Both the position numbers and the translations under genes were made by a program. From positions 62,001 to 126,000 of the forward strand of contig CAVZEV010000013.1 in the NCBI GenBank assembly GCA_963774405.1: a stretch of DNA of 64,000 bases, in the 5' to 3' direction. The notes under the pieces are model-generated. The model saw only the letters and a list, made by a program, of their open reading frames with translations, searched no databases and had not been told where the DNA came from. Numbering within the stretch: position 1 is the stretch's first letter; each line of letters opens with the position of its first letter. Positions 34,853-43,288 of this stretch are shown piece by piece. Source of the DNA: VRUE01 sp963774405 (lineage in GTDB: Bacteria; Actinomycetota; Thermoleophilia; Solirubrobacterales; 70-9).

Positions 34853-37800
34853 ATGATCAGCATCGGCAAGCTGGGGAAGGGCCAGGAGCGCTACTACACC
34901 GAGAAGGTCGCCGAAGGCGCGGAGGACTACTACTCCGGCGAGGGCGAGGCGGAGGGCAAGTGGACCGGCGACGCCGCCGCCGAGCTGGGCTTGACGGGCG
35001 AGGTCGACTCCGCCCAGCTCACCGCGATGCTGACCGGCAACAACCCGGCGACGGGCGAGCCCTTGGGCCTGCGCCCGGTCGGCGGCAAGGGGCCGGTCCC
35101 CGGCTTCGACCTCACCTTCTCCGCTCCCAAGTCTGTATCGCTGACCTGGGCGCTCGGCGGCCCCGAGGTCGCCGCCCAGGTTGCATCAGCCCACGAGCGC
35201 TCCGTCCAAGCCGCCCTCGACTACATGCAGACCCACGCCTGTTGGACCCGTAGGGGCGCGGGAGGCGCAGAGTTCGTGCAGGGCAACGGCTACCTCGCCG
35301 CCGCCTACGTTCACCGCTCCTCGCGAAACGGCGACCCCCAGCTTCATACCCACGTCCTCGTCGCCAACGCGACCAAGGGGCCGGACGGCCGCTGGTCGCG
35401 CCTCTACCACCCGGCGATCTACGAGCACGCCAAGACCGCCTCCTACCTCTATGAGGCGAACCTGCGCCACGAGCTTTCCCGCACCCTCGGGGTGCAGTGG
35501 CAGGAGGTGCGCAAGGGCATCGCTGAGATCGCGGGCTTCCGCGATGAGTGGCTGAAGACGTTCTCCACGAGAAGGGCGGAAATCCTCGAAGCCGCCGGAC
35601 CCGGCGCTTCGGCCAAGGCCCGCCAGGTCGCCACCTTGACCACCCGCCACGCCAAGGAGCGCGAGATCGAGCCGGAGAGCCTGCGCGAGCGCTGGAGGGA
35701 GCGCGGAGCGCAGATCGGCCTTGACCGCGAGGGCATCGCCGCCACCCAGGGCAAGGCGGTCGAGCTGAAGACGGAGCTGACCCTCGACGCGCTGGACAAG
35801 GCAGTCACCGCCCACGCCTCCCACTTCGACCGCCGCGAGGCGATCCAGGCCGTCGCCGACCTGCTCCCCAGCGGTGCTCCTGCCAAGGAGGTCGAGGTCA
35901 CCGCCGACGCCTTCCTCGCCTCGGATGCCGTGATCCGCATCTCCGAGGGAGCCAAAGGCGAGCGCTTCACCACGCAGCGCATCTGGGAGCTGGAGCGAGG
36001 AGCGCTCCAGAGCGCCGAGAAGATGGCGAGCGAGCCCCGAGGCTTCGCCGGGGAAGTGATCGCCGCCAGGACGATCAAGGACCGCCCGGCCCTGAAGCCC
36101 GATCAGCGCCGCATGGTCGAGCGTCTGCTCGCCGGTCGCGAGGGCATCGTCGTCGTGATCGGCGAGGCGGGGACCGGCAAGACCTTCGCCACCGTGGCGG
36201 CGGCCGAAGGCTGGGCGCAGGCCGGGTTCAGGGTTCAGGCCGCAGCTCCCACCTGGAAGGCGGCCAACGTGCTCAGCGACCACGGGCTGGAGGCGACCAC
36301 GGTCGCCGGACTGCTGGCCCGCCTCGACCGAGGCCACGTCGAGCTGGACGCGAAGACCGTCCTGCTGGTCGACGAGGCCGGGATGGTCGGCAGCGAGGAC
36401 ATGGCGCGGCTGATCTCCCATGCCGAGGCGGCCGGATCGAAGCTCGTCCTGATCGGCGACCCCGCCCAGCTCGACGCGATCGAGGCGGGCGGGTTGTTCA
36501 GTGCGATAGCCGAGCGCACCGACCCCGTCGGGCTCGATGAAGTGATCCGCCATAACTTCGACCTAGACCGCGATGCCGTCAAGCGCATCCGCGAAGGCGA
36601 GGGAGCCCAGGCCCTCTCCCTCTACCGCTCCGAGGAGCGAGTCGTCGTCGCCCCCGATGCCGATGCGCGCAGGGAGGCCATGGTCTCCGACTGGCTCGCC
36701 TCCTACCGCCAGGGAGATGACGCGCTGATGGTGGCCCAGCGAAACGCCGAGGTGGCGGGGCTGAACGCGATAGCCAAGGAGGCGCTTCGCGCAGACGGCA
36801 TGTTGGGAGAGCGGGAGATCATGGTCGGCGGCGCTCCCTTCGCCGCCGGCGATCAGGTCATCACCCGCGTCAACGACCACGCCAACCACATCTACAACCG
36901 CGAGCGCTGGCAGGTGGCCGAGGTGGACCCCGAGCGCAGGAGGGTCGTCCTTGAGGGGATCGACCGTGATCGCACCGTGGAGGTCGGACCCGAGTACCTC
37001 ACCCAGACCACCCTGGGCGGAGAGGTTCCCGCCCTCCAGCACGCCTACGCCGTCACCAGCTACTGCGCCCAGGGGGCGACCGTGGACCGCGCCTACGTGA
37101 TGGCCGATCCCTCGATGGACCGCCAGGAGTTCTACGTCGCCACCTCGCGCAGCCGTGAGGAGACCTACCTCTACGCGACGGCGGAGCACGACAGCGGCAG
37201 GGACGAGTTCGCACCGCCCTCCGTCGAGGAGCGGGGAGCACTGGGCCAGCTCGCCCAGGCGGCGGAGCGCGACCGCTCCCAGAGCGCCGCCCACGACGAG
37301 GCGAAGCGGGCCGAACTGGAGAAGCTGCCGACCCCGCAGCTTGCCGAGCGCCACCGAGAGCTTGAGCGTCCCGCCGAGAACGAGTCTCGCCAGGAGCGCG
37401 CCTGCGCCGAGAAGGTCAAGGAAGTAGAGCGCTGTCGCGAGCGCCTTGAGCGGGCACGTGGCGAGCGCGAAGCGGCCGAAGGACTTCCCCGGCGCGAGCG
37501 CAAGGTCGAGCTGCCCCAGGCCCGACTGAGCGAGCGCTGGGCCGAAGAACGGCTCACCGAACACACGGAGGCGCTGCGCGGCATGAGCCCGTCGGGAGAC
37601 TCGGCCCGCAGGGAGCACGCCATCGCCGAGCGGGTGCTCGCCGAGCGCACCGAGCAGGCGCTCACCGCCGCCCGGATCGAGCCACCCGAGTATGTGACCA
37701 AGGAGCTGGGGGAGCGACCGTCTGACCCGACCATGGCGAAGGCATGGGACAAAGGAGTCCGGGGCATCGAGGGTTACCGCCAAGAGCACGGCGTCACCGA

Positions 37801-37960
37801 CAAGAAACGCGCTCTCGGCAAGGAGTCGAAGGAGATCGGGAGGCAAGCCGCCCGCGAGCGGGCGCAGAGGAGGCTTCGGGAAGCCCAGCGCGGGCTCGGC
37901 AGAGCGCCGCAGCTCGTGCGCTCAAGGGATATTGGGCGTGGGCTCGGGATCGGTCGATGA
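34853..37960 (+). CDS. MobF family (TrwC/TraI-type) relaxase-helicase
   Basis: A 1035-residue conjugative relaxase. The N-terminal domain starts MISIGKLGKGQERYYTEKVA with paired tyrosines (RYY and DYY near residues 14-26), and has FDLTFSAPKSVSL and the metal-binding HUH segment NGDPQLHTHVLVANA. The second half is an SF1 RecD-like helicase: VVIGEAGTGKTFATVAAAEG (Walker A), VLLVDEAGMVGSEDMARL (Walker B), and the C-terminal YAVTSYCAQGATVDRAYVM. A charged coiled-coil tail follows from about residue 790. It would nick oriT and unwind the element for transfer using another element's secretion system. Confidence 0.93.
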   Translation: MISIGKLGKGQERYYTEKVAEGAEDYYSGEGEAEGKWTGDAAAELGLTGEVDSAQLTAMLTGNNPATGEPLGLRPVGGKGPVPGFDLTFSAPKSVSLTWALGGPEVAAQVASAHERSVQAALDYMQTHACWTRRGAGGAEFVQGNGYLAAAYVHRSSRNGDPQLHTHVLVANATKGPDGRWSRLYHPAIYEHAKTASYLYEANLRHELSRTLGVQWQEVRKGIAEIAGFRDEWLKTFSTRRAEILEAAGPGASAKARQVATLTTRHAKEREIEPESLRERWRERGAQIGLDREGIAATQGKAVELKTELTLDALDKAVTAHASHFDRREAIQAVADLLPSGAPAKEVEVTADAFLASDAVIRISEGAKGERFTTQRIWELERGALQSAEKMASEPRGFAGEVIAARTIKDRPALKPDQRRMVERLLAGREGIVVVIGEAGTGKTFATVAAAEGWAQAGFRVQAAAPTWKAANVLSDHGLEATTVAGLLARLDRGHVELDAKTVLLVDEAGMVGSEDMARLISHAEAAGSKLVLIGDPAQLDAIEAGGLFSAIAERTDPVGLDEVIRHNFDLDRDAVKRIREGEGAQALSLYRSEERVVVAPDADARREAMVSDWLASYRQGDDALMVAQRNAEVAGLNAIAKEALRADGMLGEREIMVGGAPFAAGDQVITRVNDHANHIYNRERWQVAEVDPERRRVVLEGIDRDRTVEVGPEYLTQTTLGGEVPALQHAYAVTSYCAQGATVDRAYVMADPSMDRQEFYVATSRSREETYLYATAEHDSGRDEFAPPSVEERGALGQLAQAAERDRSQSAAHDEAKRAELEKLPTPQLAERHRELERPAENESRQERACAEKVKEVERCRERLERARGEREAAEGLPRRERKVELPQARLSERWAEERLTEHTEALRGMSPSGDSARREHAIAERVLAERTEQALTAARIEPPEYVTKELGERPSDPTMAKAWDKGVRGIEGYRQEHGVTDKKRALGKESKEIGRQAARERAQRRLREAQRGLGRAPQLVRSRDIGRGLGIGR

Positions 37961-38153
37961 GCCCCCGACCCGCTCGATTGTGGCACCGCTCCGGCGGCCG
38001 TCAACCCCCTGCGGGGGTCGGGCACTGCGTGCCTTGACCGCCGCCTCCGCGGTGCGGGTCGGTGGGTAGGTCGGGGGCGGGGAGAGCGCGGTCGGTTCGC
38101 TGCCCGCCGGTCTTCTTTGGTCCGGTTGCAGTTTCCCGCGCTACGCTGAGCCC

Positions 38154-38384
38154 ATGAGCTTCACTCGGATCACTGTTCGCCCTGACCAGATGGGCGGTGT
38201 CCCCTGCGTGCGCGGCCTGCGAATCCCCGTAGCGACCGTGGTCGGCATGGTCGCCGACGGCATGAGCGAGTCGGAGATCGTCGCCGCCTACCCGGACCTG
38301 GAGGCCGAGGACGTGCGCGAGGCGATTCGCTACGCGGCCGAGGCTGTGCGGGAGCGTGAGCTGCCGCTTGCCGCCTCCGGGTGA
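38154..38384 (+). CDS. DUF433 antitoxin (island 1)
   Basis: A 76-residue DUF433 protein (FTRITVRPDQMGGVPCVRGL, then EIVAAYPDLEAEDVREAIRY), a VapB45-like antitoxin fold. ATG 38154 follows a TACGCT -10 box (38142-38147) by exactly 6 nt: leaderless. The stop overlaps the DUF5615 toxin start by 4 nt. Its sequence is closest in this window to the DUF433 part of the chimera at 60072. Confidence 0.88.
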   Translation: MSFTRITVRPDQMGGVPCVRGLRIPVATVVGMVADGMSESEIVAAYPDLEAEDVREAIRYAAEAVRERELPLAASG

Positions 38385-38752
38385 GGTTCCTGATTGACAA
38401 CGCGCTTTCGCCTGCTCTTTCGGAGCAGTTGAAGGCGGCGGGACACGACTCCGCGCACGTTCGCGACTACGGGATGCAGGCGGCGACGGACGAGGAAATC
38501 TTCATCCGGGCACAGGAGGAGGAACGTATCGTCGTCTCCGCCGATACCGACTTCGGCACGCTTCTCGCCACTCGCCGCGAGCGCTCGCCCTCGGTGGTCC
38601 TGTTCCGCCACGGCACGCAGCGGCGGCCCGAGGGCCAAGCCGAAGCCCTGCTCGCGAACCTTGGCGTGATCGAAGCCGACCTCGTCAGCGGCAGCGTCGT
38701 CGTCATCGAGCCCTCGCGTATCCGCGTGCGCTCCCTCCCGCTGGTCTCATAG
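38381..38752 (+). CDS. DUF5615 PIN-like toxin (island 1)
   Basis: A 123-residue PIN-like nuclease of the DUF5615 family, with acidic residues in RFLIDNALSPALSEQL (D), HVRDYGMQAATDEEIF and IVVSADTDFGTLLA (DTD). Its translation is coupled to DUF433 by a 4-nt overlap. Such pairs act as toxin-antitoxin modules; here it would help keep island 1. Confidence 0.87.
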   Translation: MRFLIDNALSPALSEQLKAAGHDSAHVRDYGMQAATDEEIFIRAQEEERIVVSADTDFGTLLATRRERSPSVVLFRHGTQRRPEGQAEALLANLGVIEADLVSGSVVVIEPSRIRVRSLPLVS

Positions 38753-38753
38753 G

Positions 38754-39059
38754 TCAATCGTCCGCGACGACGTACTCGGCGGGGCCGGAGTGCTCCACCC
38801 AACCCGGCCGCCAGGCGACGCCCTTGACGAGATCGCCGACCGACATCGAGTAGACCCCGGCGAGGCGAATCAGAACCTCGAGGGTGGGAATGTGTTCGCC
38901 GCCCTCGATCTTGTCGAGGCGCGAGCGAGTGAGGGCCGCGCGCTTGGCAGCGTCGCGCTGATCGAGGCCCGCCCCCTCGCGGGCGCGGTAGATGTTGTCT
39001 GCGAAACGGGCCAGCGCCTCGAAGGGAAACGGACATTTGGATCGTGAGCCCGCAGTCAT
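38754..39059 (-). CDS. XRE-family HTH regulator
   Basis: A 101-residue protein with a Cro/CI helix-turn-helix (GLDQRDAAKRAALTRSRLDK, HIPTLEVLIRLAGVYSMS) and a short tail VAWRPGWVEHSGPAEYVV. It overlaps the upstream XRE gene by 4 nt and shares with it the W-R-P-G tail element, so the two look like a tandem duplication. It is convergent with the DUF5615 toxin gene. Confidence 0.85.
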   Translation of the reverse strand: MTAGSRSKCPFPFEALARFADNIYRAREGAGLDQRDAAKRAALTRSRLDKIEGGEHIPTLEVLIRLAGVYSMSVGDLVKGVAWRPGWVEHSGPAEYVVADD

Positions 39060-39424
39060 CGAGAGTCGTCCGGTGTTTCAACGGCGCTGCCGTTGGCAGA
39101 GCCGTCGCCCGATGGCTGGCTTCCCTGCTCGCCCACCTCCCACGAGCCCGGCACGACGATCTCATAACCGGGTCGCCACTCCAGGCCGACGACGAGATCA
39201 TCGAGGAGAACACCGAGGCTCCCGGCGAGCCGGAGGGCGGTATCGACGCGCGGCATCCGCTCGCCGCGCTCAAGCAGGCTGACCTCGGTGCGATGGATCG
39301 AGGCGCGGAAGCTCAGCTCTTCCTGGGAGACCTCGGCTCCTTCACGGCAGCGAGCCAGGTTCTGGCCGAAGCGGACCTTCATCTCCGGCGTCGGCGGGGC
39401 TGTGCTCGGGGCGCGGGGGCTCAT
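39056..39424 (-). CDS. XRE-family HTH regulator
   Basis: A 122-residue Cro/CI-type repressor (GAEVSQEELSFRASIHRTEV, ERMPRVDTALRLAGSLGVLL) with tail GLEWRPGYEIVVPGSWEV and a disordered S/G/D end. ATG 39424 starts at MSPRAPSTAPP; the frame is open further upstream but is not coding-like. It is the middle gene of a minus-strand regulator operon (39761 to 38754) probably controlling island 1. Confidence 0.82.
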   Translation of the reverse strand: MSPRAPSTAPPTPEMKVRFGQNLARCREGAEVSQEELSFRASIHRTEVSLLERGERMPRVDTALRLAGSLGVLLDDLVVGLEWRPGYEIVVPGSWEVGEQGSQPSGDGSANGSAVETPDDSR

Positions 39425-39455
39425 GGTTTGCCCCCGGCCCCTCGGGCGACCTCCA

Positions 39456-39761
39456 TCAGTCCGACTCCAGCGCGTCGAAGTAGAGCGCCGCGCGGGTCGG
39501 GAGGACGACCTCGGCCTGGCATTCCAGGAGGCCAGCTCCGACCAGTTCGCGAACCGCCCGCTCGACGGCATCCTCGCTTTCGAAGTCGCTGTTCTCCTCG
39601 TTGAGGATGCGGGACAGCGCCGGGATCGTCAGCCGCTCGGGGTAGCGGTATATGAGGAAGGCGAGGACCGCGCGCTCGACCTTCTTGTCCTTGGGATCGG
39701 GTGAGAAGCGACCGCGCTGCGCGCGATCCGCAGGGTTGCGTTTAGCCATAGGAGGGTCCAT
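39456..39761 (-). CDS. Small winged-helix-like protein
   Basis: A 101-residue protein with a helical segment, ERAVLAFLIYRYPERLTIPA then LSRILNEENSDFESEDAVER, and ending VVLPTRAALYFDALESD, which looks like a winged helix. Translation starts at ATG 39761 (MDPPMAKRN) or at the second ATG 39749, behind an AAGGAG box inside the duplicated leader (39744-39790) also found at the integrase. First gene of the regulator operon. Confidence 0.6.
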   Translation of the reverse strand: MDPPMAKRNPADRAQRGRFSPDPKDKKVERAVLAFLIYRYPERLTIPALSRILNEENSDFESEDAVERAVRELVGAGLLECQAEVVLPTRAALYFDALESD

Positions 39762-39790
39762 CTCCTTGTGGTCAGGCCCCCGATTGGCGG
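39744..39790 (-). repeat. Duplicated leader sequence, copy 2 (regulator operon side)
   Basis: Nearly identical to 33994-34040. Minus-strand reading gives GGCCTGACCACAAGGAGATG then GACCCTCCTATGGC. The copy supplies the ribosome binding site and start of the 39456-39761 gene. The stretch 39791-39956 beyond it contains no gene I can identify. Confidence 0.6.
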
Positions 39791-39956
39791 GACAACACCG
39801 CCGGGGGGGCGCTTGCTGGGGCCGGTACCTCGATACCGTTTCCGCTGCGGCGGGACGAGTGATCCTTGGCCCGTCGCCACGGGGCCGGTGTCTTCAGCAC
39901 GCGGCCCCACTTATGTTCGCCGGAGACTACCAGAAGTGTCGCGGTCGCCCCGACAC

Positions 39957-40163
39957 CTATCTATCAGCGCCGCGAGCTATTTCCGCGACGGTGCTGTGGT
40001 GCAGGCCAGTCTCTTGGGCGATTTCGCGCAGCGAGAGGCCCGCGGCTTGAGCATCAGCGAATGCCTTGCGCCTCGCCTCTCTTACGTCCTCGGCGTCCTG
40101 CTCAAACCTGGCCTGGGCTTCGCGAACGGCATTGCGGGACTTCTGCTTGGGGTCGGCGGGCAC
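39957..40163 (-). CDS. Small HTH protein
   Basis: A 68-residue protein: a charged helix (AVREAQARFEQDAEDVREAR) followed by a resolvase-like helix-turn-helix, GLSLREIAQETGLHHSTVAE. No partner gene is obvious. It may be a small regulator of island 1. Confidence 0.6.
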   Translation of the reverse strand: MPADPKQKSRNAVREAQARFEQDAEDVREARRKAFADAQAAGLSLREIAQETGLHHSTVAEIARGADR

Positions 40164-40199
40164 GGCCGGAGACTATGCGCTGGGCCGAGGGCGACTGTG

Positions 40200-40559
40200 C
40201 TACGCCTGCGTTGGAACGAGGGTCAGAATGATCCGGTAGCAGCGCCGGTCGGCGATGAATGCGTTCACCACGTTGCCTCCCACGTCCTCGCAGTCGGCGT
40301 GGTCGCTCTCGGCGATCTCCCAATCGGAAATGGCATATGCAAGATCACCGGTAGCTGCGCGAGCGTTATCGGCGAGACGACTGGCGAACTCCCTCGCAAA
40401 ATCGCGGTCGATGGTCTTGTTGCCCATGAGGCTCAACATGACGATCCGGGTGTCTTCGGGTTTGTCGGGGACACCGAATCCAACGATGCCATGTTCGGTC
40501 TCTAGAAGCTCAAGCACCTTGGTCATTAGCTGAGTAGCTGCTGGGGACGGCTCGCTCAT
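40200..40559 (-). CDS. Hypothetical protein
   Basis: A 119-residue soluble protein not recognised (MSEPSPAATQLMTKVLELLE at the N-terminus; ADRRCYRIILTLVPTQA at the C-terminus). No membrane segment and no motif. It lies divergently from the TPR-HEPN gene with about 84 nt between starts. Confidence 0.55.
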   Translation of the reverse strand: MSEPSPAATQLMTKVLELLETEHGIVGFGVPDKPEDTRIVMLSLMGNKTIDRDFAREFASRLADNARAATGDLAYAISDWEIAESDHADCEDVGGNVVNAFIADRRCYRIILTLVPTQA

Positions 40560-40643
40560 GCTTGAAATACTAAATTACTGTGTGCCAGGCCGGAGGCAGG
40601 CTGGCATGGCGAATAATCCGCTCCCCGTCTGCTCTCGACGTAA

Positions 40644-42227
40644 ATGTCATTTGAGATCAATTCAGCAGAGACGCGAGGCCTCGCGCATCAGCAGGCCACG
40701 GAGCTACGACACGAGAACCCGCGCGCCGCGCTCGACTACGTCGCAGGCCTTGAAGCGACTGACTCGTGGCGCTGGGCCTTGCTTGAGTTGAGGGGCGTCA
40801 TCGGAATCGACGCGGGGTTCGACTTGGGTGAGGCTGCCGAGGTCGGCCGAGGTATCGCGCTACTCAAGTCCGCCTTTCCAGATGATCGCCACCCGATGAC
40901 CCGGTACAACATCGCGAATGGGGAGAACGCCCGATGGGAGTTGGTCCTGAGGGAAGAGGGCATCGTTGCCGCCGTCGAACGAGAGAGAAAGAGCCTGCAT
41001 GCGGCTCGGCGGATGTGGGAGCAGATCGGTCGGGATTCGGCCGTCGAACCTGGACTCCGCGCGCAAGCGCTCGTAAACGCAGGAAACTCCTATGACAATC
41101 TCGGTCGTGGTCACGAGGGAATCCGCCTATATGAGGAAGCGCTCGAAGTTGTCCCCGATTTTGCGATGGCCCAAGGCAACCTCGGCAAAGCGCTAGCGCT
41201 GACCCTGCCGTTTGCGTTTGAGCACACGCACGCTGTCCTGGCCGACACCGTTGCCGCTCTTGACGCTGCACTCAGTTCTCCCGATGCGGTGATTGAAGTT
41301 GGAGGACCCAGCGCCCTCGCAAGCTTTCAGCAAGCGCGAGACCAGTTGCCAGATGAGGTGCCCGAGCACAGCCATGAGTCGAAAGACTGGACGGACCCTT
41401 ACCTGTCCTGGTGCCGCCAGCATGAGCTATTCCTGCACGTTTCCCCCACCTGCCTGACGCAGGATTCGTCGCTCCTTGATTCCCTCGTATTCCAGCGCTT
41501 GGTTGGGAGCTTCGATGACAACAGCTTGGAGCGCAGCGACTCCCTGCTCGACGGCCTCAATGCAATCAAGCGTGACTTCACGACCACTCGCTATTTGACG
41601 TGGCTGGCCCTCGATCCCGAGGGCACCGTGGCAGAGCAAGCTGACGAGCTTGATCACCGCATCCGACTCGCCGACACCTTGAACTATGGGCGCTGGGGCT
41701 TGAGAACCGGGATCGCCATCCAGGCCTTTGCAGCTACGACGAACTTGCTGGACAAGATCGCCACCTTCACCCATGCGTATTTCGAAACGGGGCGCAAGCC
41801 AAATGAAGTGGTGTTTCGCGATTTCTGGCAGGCGCCGAGCAGCAAGTCGATGGACCCTAAATTCGCAGCCGGGATCACCCCACCTCTTTGGAACCCAGGT
41901 CTGGCCGCCCTCTGTGATCTTGCGAATGACCTCCGCGACGAGACGCCTCTTGCGGCATTCGTGGCCCTGCGCCACGCAGCTACGCACCGGCTGGTAGTCG
42001 CGCATGAATTTGATGCCCCTGAGTCCACGGGCTGGCTTGAGCGCGTGGAATGGCCAGCCTTCGAAGCGGCCTCCCTGGATCAGCTACAGCTTGCCCGCGC
42101 GGCAATCATCTACTTGGTCCGGGCAGTCGATACGGAAGAGCATGCTAAGTCGCAGCAATACGGCGAGGATGCTTTGGTGCCCTTGCCTACGGTGGACGTT
42201 GACGCCGACCTGACCCAGCTCGACTAG
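40644..42227 (+). CDS. TPR protein with LA2681-like HEPN domain
   Basis: A 527-residue protein. Residues about 140-200 contain TPR-like repeats (ALVNAGNSYDNLGRGHEGIR, LYEEALEVVPDFAMAQGNLG). The C-terminal half, from HVSPTCLTQDSSLLDSL through YFETGRKPNEVVFRDFW to FVALRHAATHRLVVAHEF, follows the pattern of LA2681-type HEPN proteins, with RHAATH as the RxxxxH RNase motif. A toxic or abortive RNase function is likely but untested. It is the last gene before the right end of island 1. Confidence 0.72.
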   Translation: MSFEINSAETRGLAHQQATELRHENPRAALDYVAGLEATDSWRWALLELRGVIGIDAGFDLGEAAEVGRGIALLKSAFPDDRHPMTRYNIANGENARWELVLREEGIVAAVERERKSLHAARRMWEQIGRDSAVEPGLRAQALVNAGNSYDNLGRGHEGIRLYEEALEVVPDFAMAQGNLGKALALTLPFAFEHTHAVLADTVAALDAALSSPDAVIEVGGPSALASFQQARDQLPDEVPEHSHESKDWTDPYLSWCRQHELFLHVSPTCLTQDSSLLDSLVFQRLVGSFDDNSLERSDSLLDGLNAIKRDFTTTRYLTWLALDPEGTVAEQADELDHRIRLADTLNYGRWGLRTGIAIQAFAATTNLLDKIATFTHAYFETGRKPNEVVFRDFWQAPSSKSMDPKFAAGITPPLWNPGLAALCDLANDLRDETPLAAFVALRHAATHRLVVAHEFDAPESTGWLERVEWPAFEAASLDQLQLARAAIIYLVRAVDTEEHAKSQQYGEDALVPLPTVDVDADLTQLD

Positions 42228-42240
42228 ACGCTCGCGTCCC

Positions 42241-42273
42241 GTTTGGGCAGCGGGCGGCTCTCGCTGCCCAAAC
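42241..42273. repeat. Inverted repeat at the right end of island 1
   Basis: GTTTGGGCAGCG and CGCTGCCCAAAC, perfect 12-bp arms with a 9-nt centre, 95 bp before the attachment repeat. The half-site equals the tandem repeat at the left end (29679-29700). Confidence 0.75.
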
Positions 42274-42368
42274 CGAGCGGAACCGTGCCTGACCCAGAGG
42301 AATCTTTCAGCGGCACGCTGACCGCTTTTTGGCTCTGGAATGGGCGCACGGCCGCTAGCTGGATCGTT

Positions 42369-42409
42369 TGCCATGCAGAAGGTCGAGGGTTCGAATCCCT
42401 TCAGCCGCT
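42369..42409 (+). repeat. tRNA-Gly 3' half, att repeat 2
   Basis: A 41-bp copy of the tRNA-Gly from the anticodon loop to the discriminator base. The T stem differs from the host tRNA at two base pairs, both compensated (GAGGG/CCCTT instead of GTCGG/CCGAT), so this copy came from a different tRNA-Gly gene and was kept functional. There is no 5' half. It marks the junction of islands 1 and 2. Confidence 0.88.
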
Positions 42410-42494
42410 TTTTCGCGAATTCCCTGCACGTGGGCGGGTTAGTTCCGGCGATGGCTGCCGAAACAAGATCGAACCATCCCCGCATATCCCCTCC

Positions 42495-42518
42495 ATTTCA
42501 GGCACTAGTGCCTGAAAT
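42495..42518. repeat. Perfect palindrome at the left end of island 2
   Basis: A perfect 24-bp palindrome, ATTTCAGGCACT and its exact complement, 86 bp from the att repeat, with a GCATATC element just before it. Equivalent GGCAC/GTGCC palindromes lie near both ends of islands 2, 3 and 4. Confidence 0.85.
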
Positions 42519-42617
42519 GCCATGGATGCGTGCGGATTAGCGCCGATTTCGGCCGATTCCGCCTTGCATTGGTCCCGCCGGCGCGGTAGCGGGTGGGCGG
42601 CGAGGTACCCTTGCCTT

Positions 42618-42851
42618 ATGGCCCAGGAGCGAATCACCGTCGATCCAAATCGGATGCGCGGCCTGCCCAGCATCCGCGACACCCGCGTGACCGTCAGCGC
42701 GGTGCTCGGTCAGCTTGCTGCCGGCGCCAGCATCGACGAGCTGCTGGCCGACTACCCCTACTTGGAACGCGAGGACGTCCTCGCCGCGCTCGAATATGCA
42801 GCAGCCGCTGCGCAGGAGCGCGAGCTGGCAGTTGTAGCTCCGGCAGCGTGA
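42618..42851 (+). CDS. DUF433 antitoxin (island 2)
   Basis: A 77-residue DUF433 protein (ERITVDPNRMRGLPSIRDTR, EELLADYPYLERED-like core, AAAAAQERELAVVAPAA). TACCCT at 42606-42611 lies 6 nt before ATG 42618: leaderless. It overlaps the toxin by 4 nt. It is nearly identical to the island 3 protein at 52068, and about 110 bp of upstream DNA reaching back to the palindrome is also similar in both. Confidence 0.9.
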   Translation: MAQERITVDPNRMRGLPSIRDTRVTVSAVLGQLAAGASIDELLADYPYLEREDVLAALEYAAAAAQERELAVVAPAA

Positions 42852-43183
42852 AGCTGCTCCTCGACGCGAACCTCTCACCCGAGGTCGGACGCCGTCTCAA
42901 AGAGACAGGGCACGACGCGATCCACGTCGCGGACATCGGGCTGCTGACCGCAACCGACCCGACGATCCTGCAGGCCGCGGCGAAAGAGGAGCGGATCCTG
43001 CTCACGGCGGATTCCGACTTCGGGGCATTGCTGGCTTTGGGCTCGCTGGCATCGCCATCCGTCCTGCTCTTGCGTTCCGCCGACCATCTGCGTCCGACCG
43101 AGCAGGCGGAACTGATTGGGGCCAACTTGCCGCAGATCGCCGAAGACCTGGAGAAGGGAGCGATCGTGAGTCTCGACGAGTGA
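42848..43183 (+). CDS. DUF5615 PIN-like toxin (island 2)
   Basis: A 111-residue DUF5615 protein starting at GTG 42848: KLLLDANLSPEVGRRLKETG (first Asp), HDAIHVADIGLLTATDP, and ILLTADSDFGALLALG (DSD). It is coupled to its DUF433 antitoxin. The intact module shows what island 3 has lost. Confidence 0.9.
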   Translation: MKLLLDANLSPEVGRRLKETGHDAIHVADIGLLTATDPTILQAAAKEERILLTADSDFGALLALGSLASPSVLLLRSADHLRPTEQAELIGANLPQIAEDLEKGAIVSLDE

Positions 43184-43288
43184 TCGCCTGCGCGTTCGTG
43201 AGCTTCCGATCCCAACGAGCGATGGGTAGTGAAGGGCCCGGGTCGAAGCAAGTGAGCCCTTTGGGAGAAGGGCTGGAAAACGCGACGG

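Larger units (their letters stand above)
29595..42409. mobile_element. Island 1: integrative mobilizable element in tRNA-Gly
   Basis: About 12.8 kb between the intact tRNA-Gly and the first tRNA 3' repeat (42369-42409). It encodes a tyrosine integrase, an HTH/excisionase-like protein, a MobF relaxase with a candidate oriT, but no type IV secretion genes, so it would be mobilizable rather than self-conjugative. Cargo is three HEPN-like proteins, a DUF433/DUF5615 module and small regulators. The end motif TTGGGCAGCG/CGCTGCCCAA occurs near both ends (29679-29700 and 42241-42273). Confidence 0.8.
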
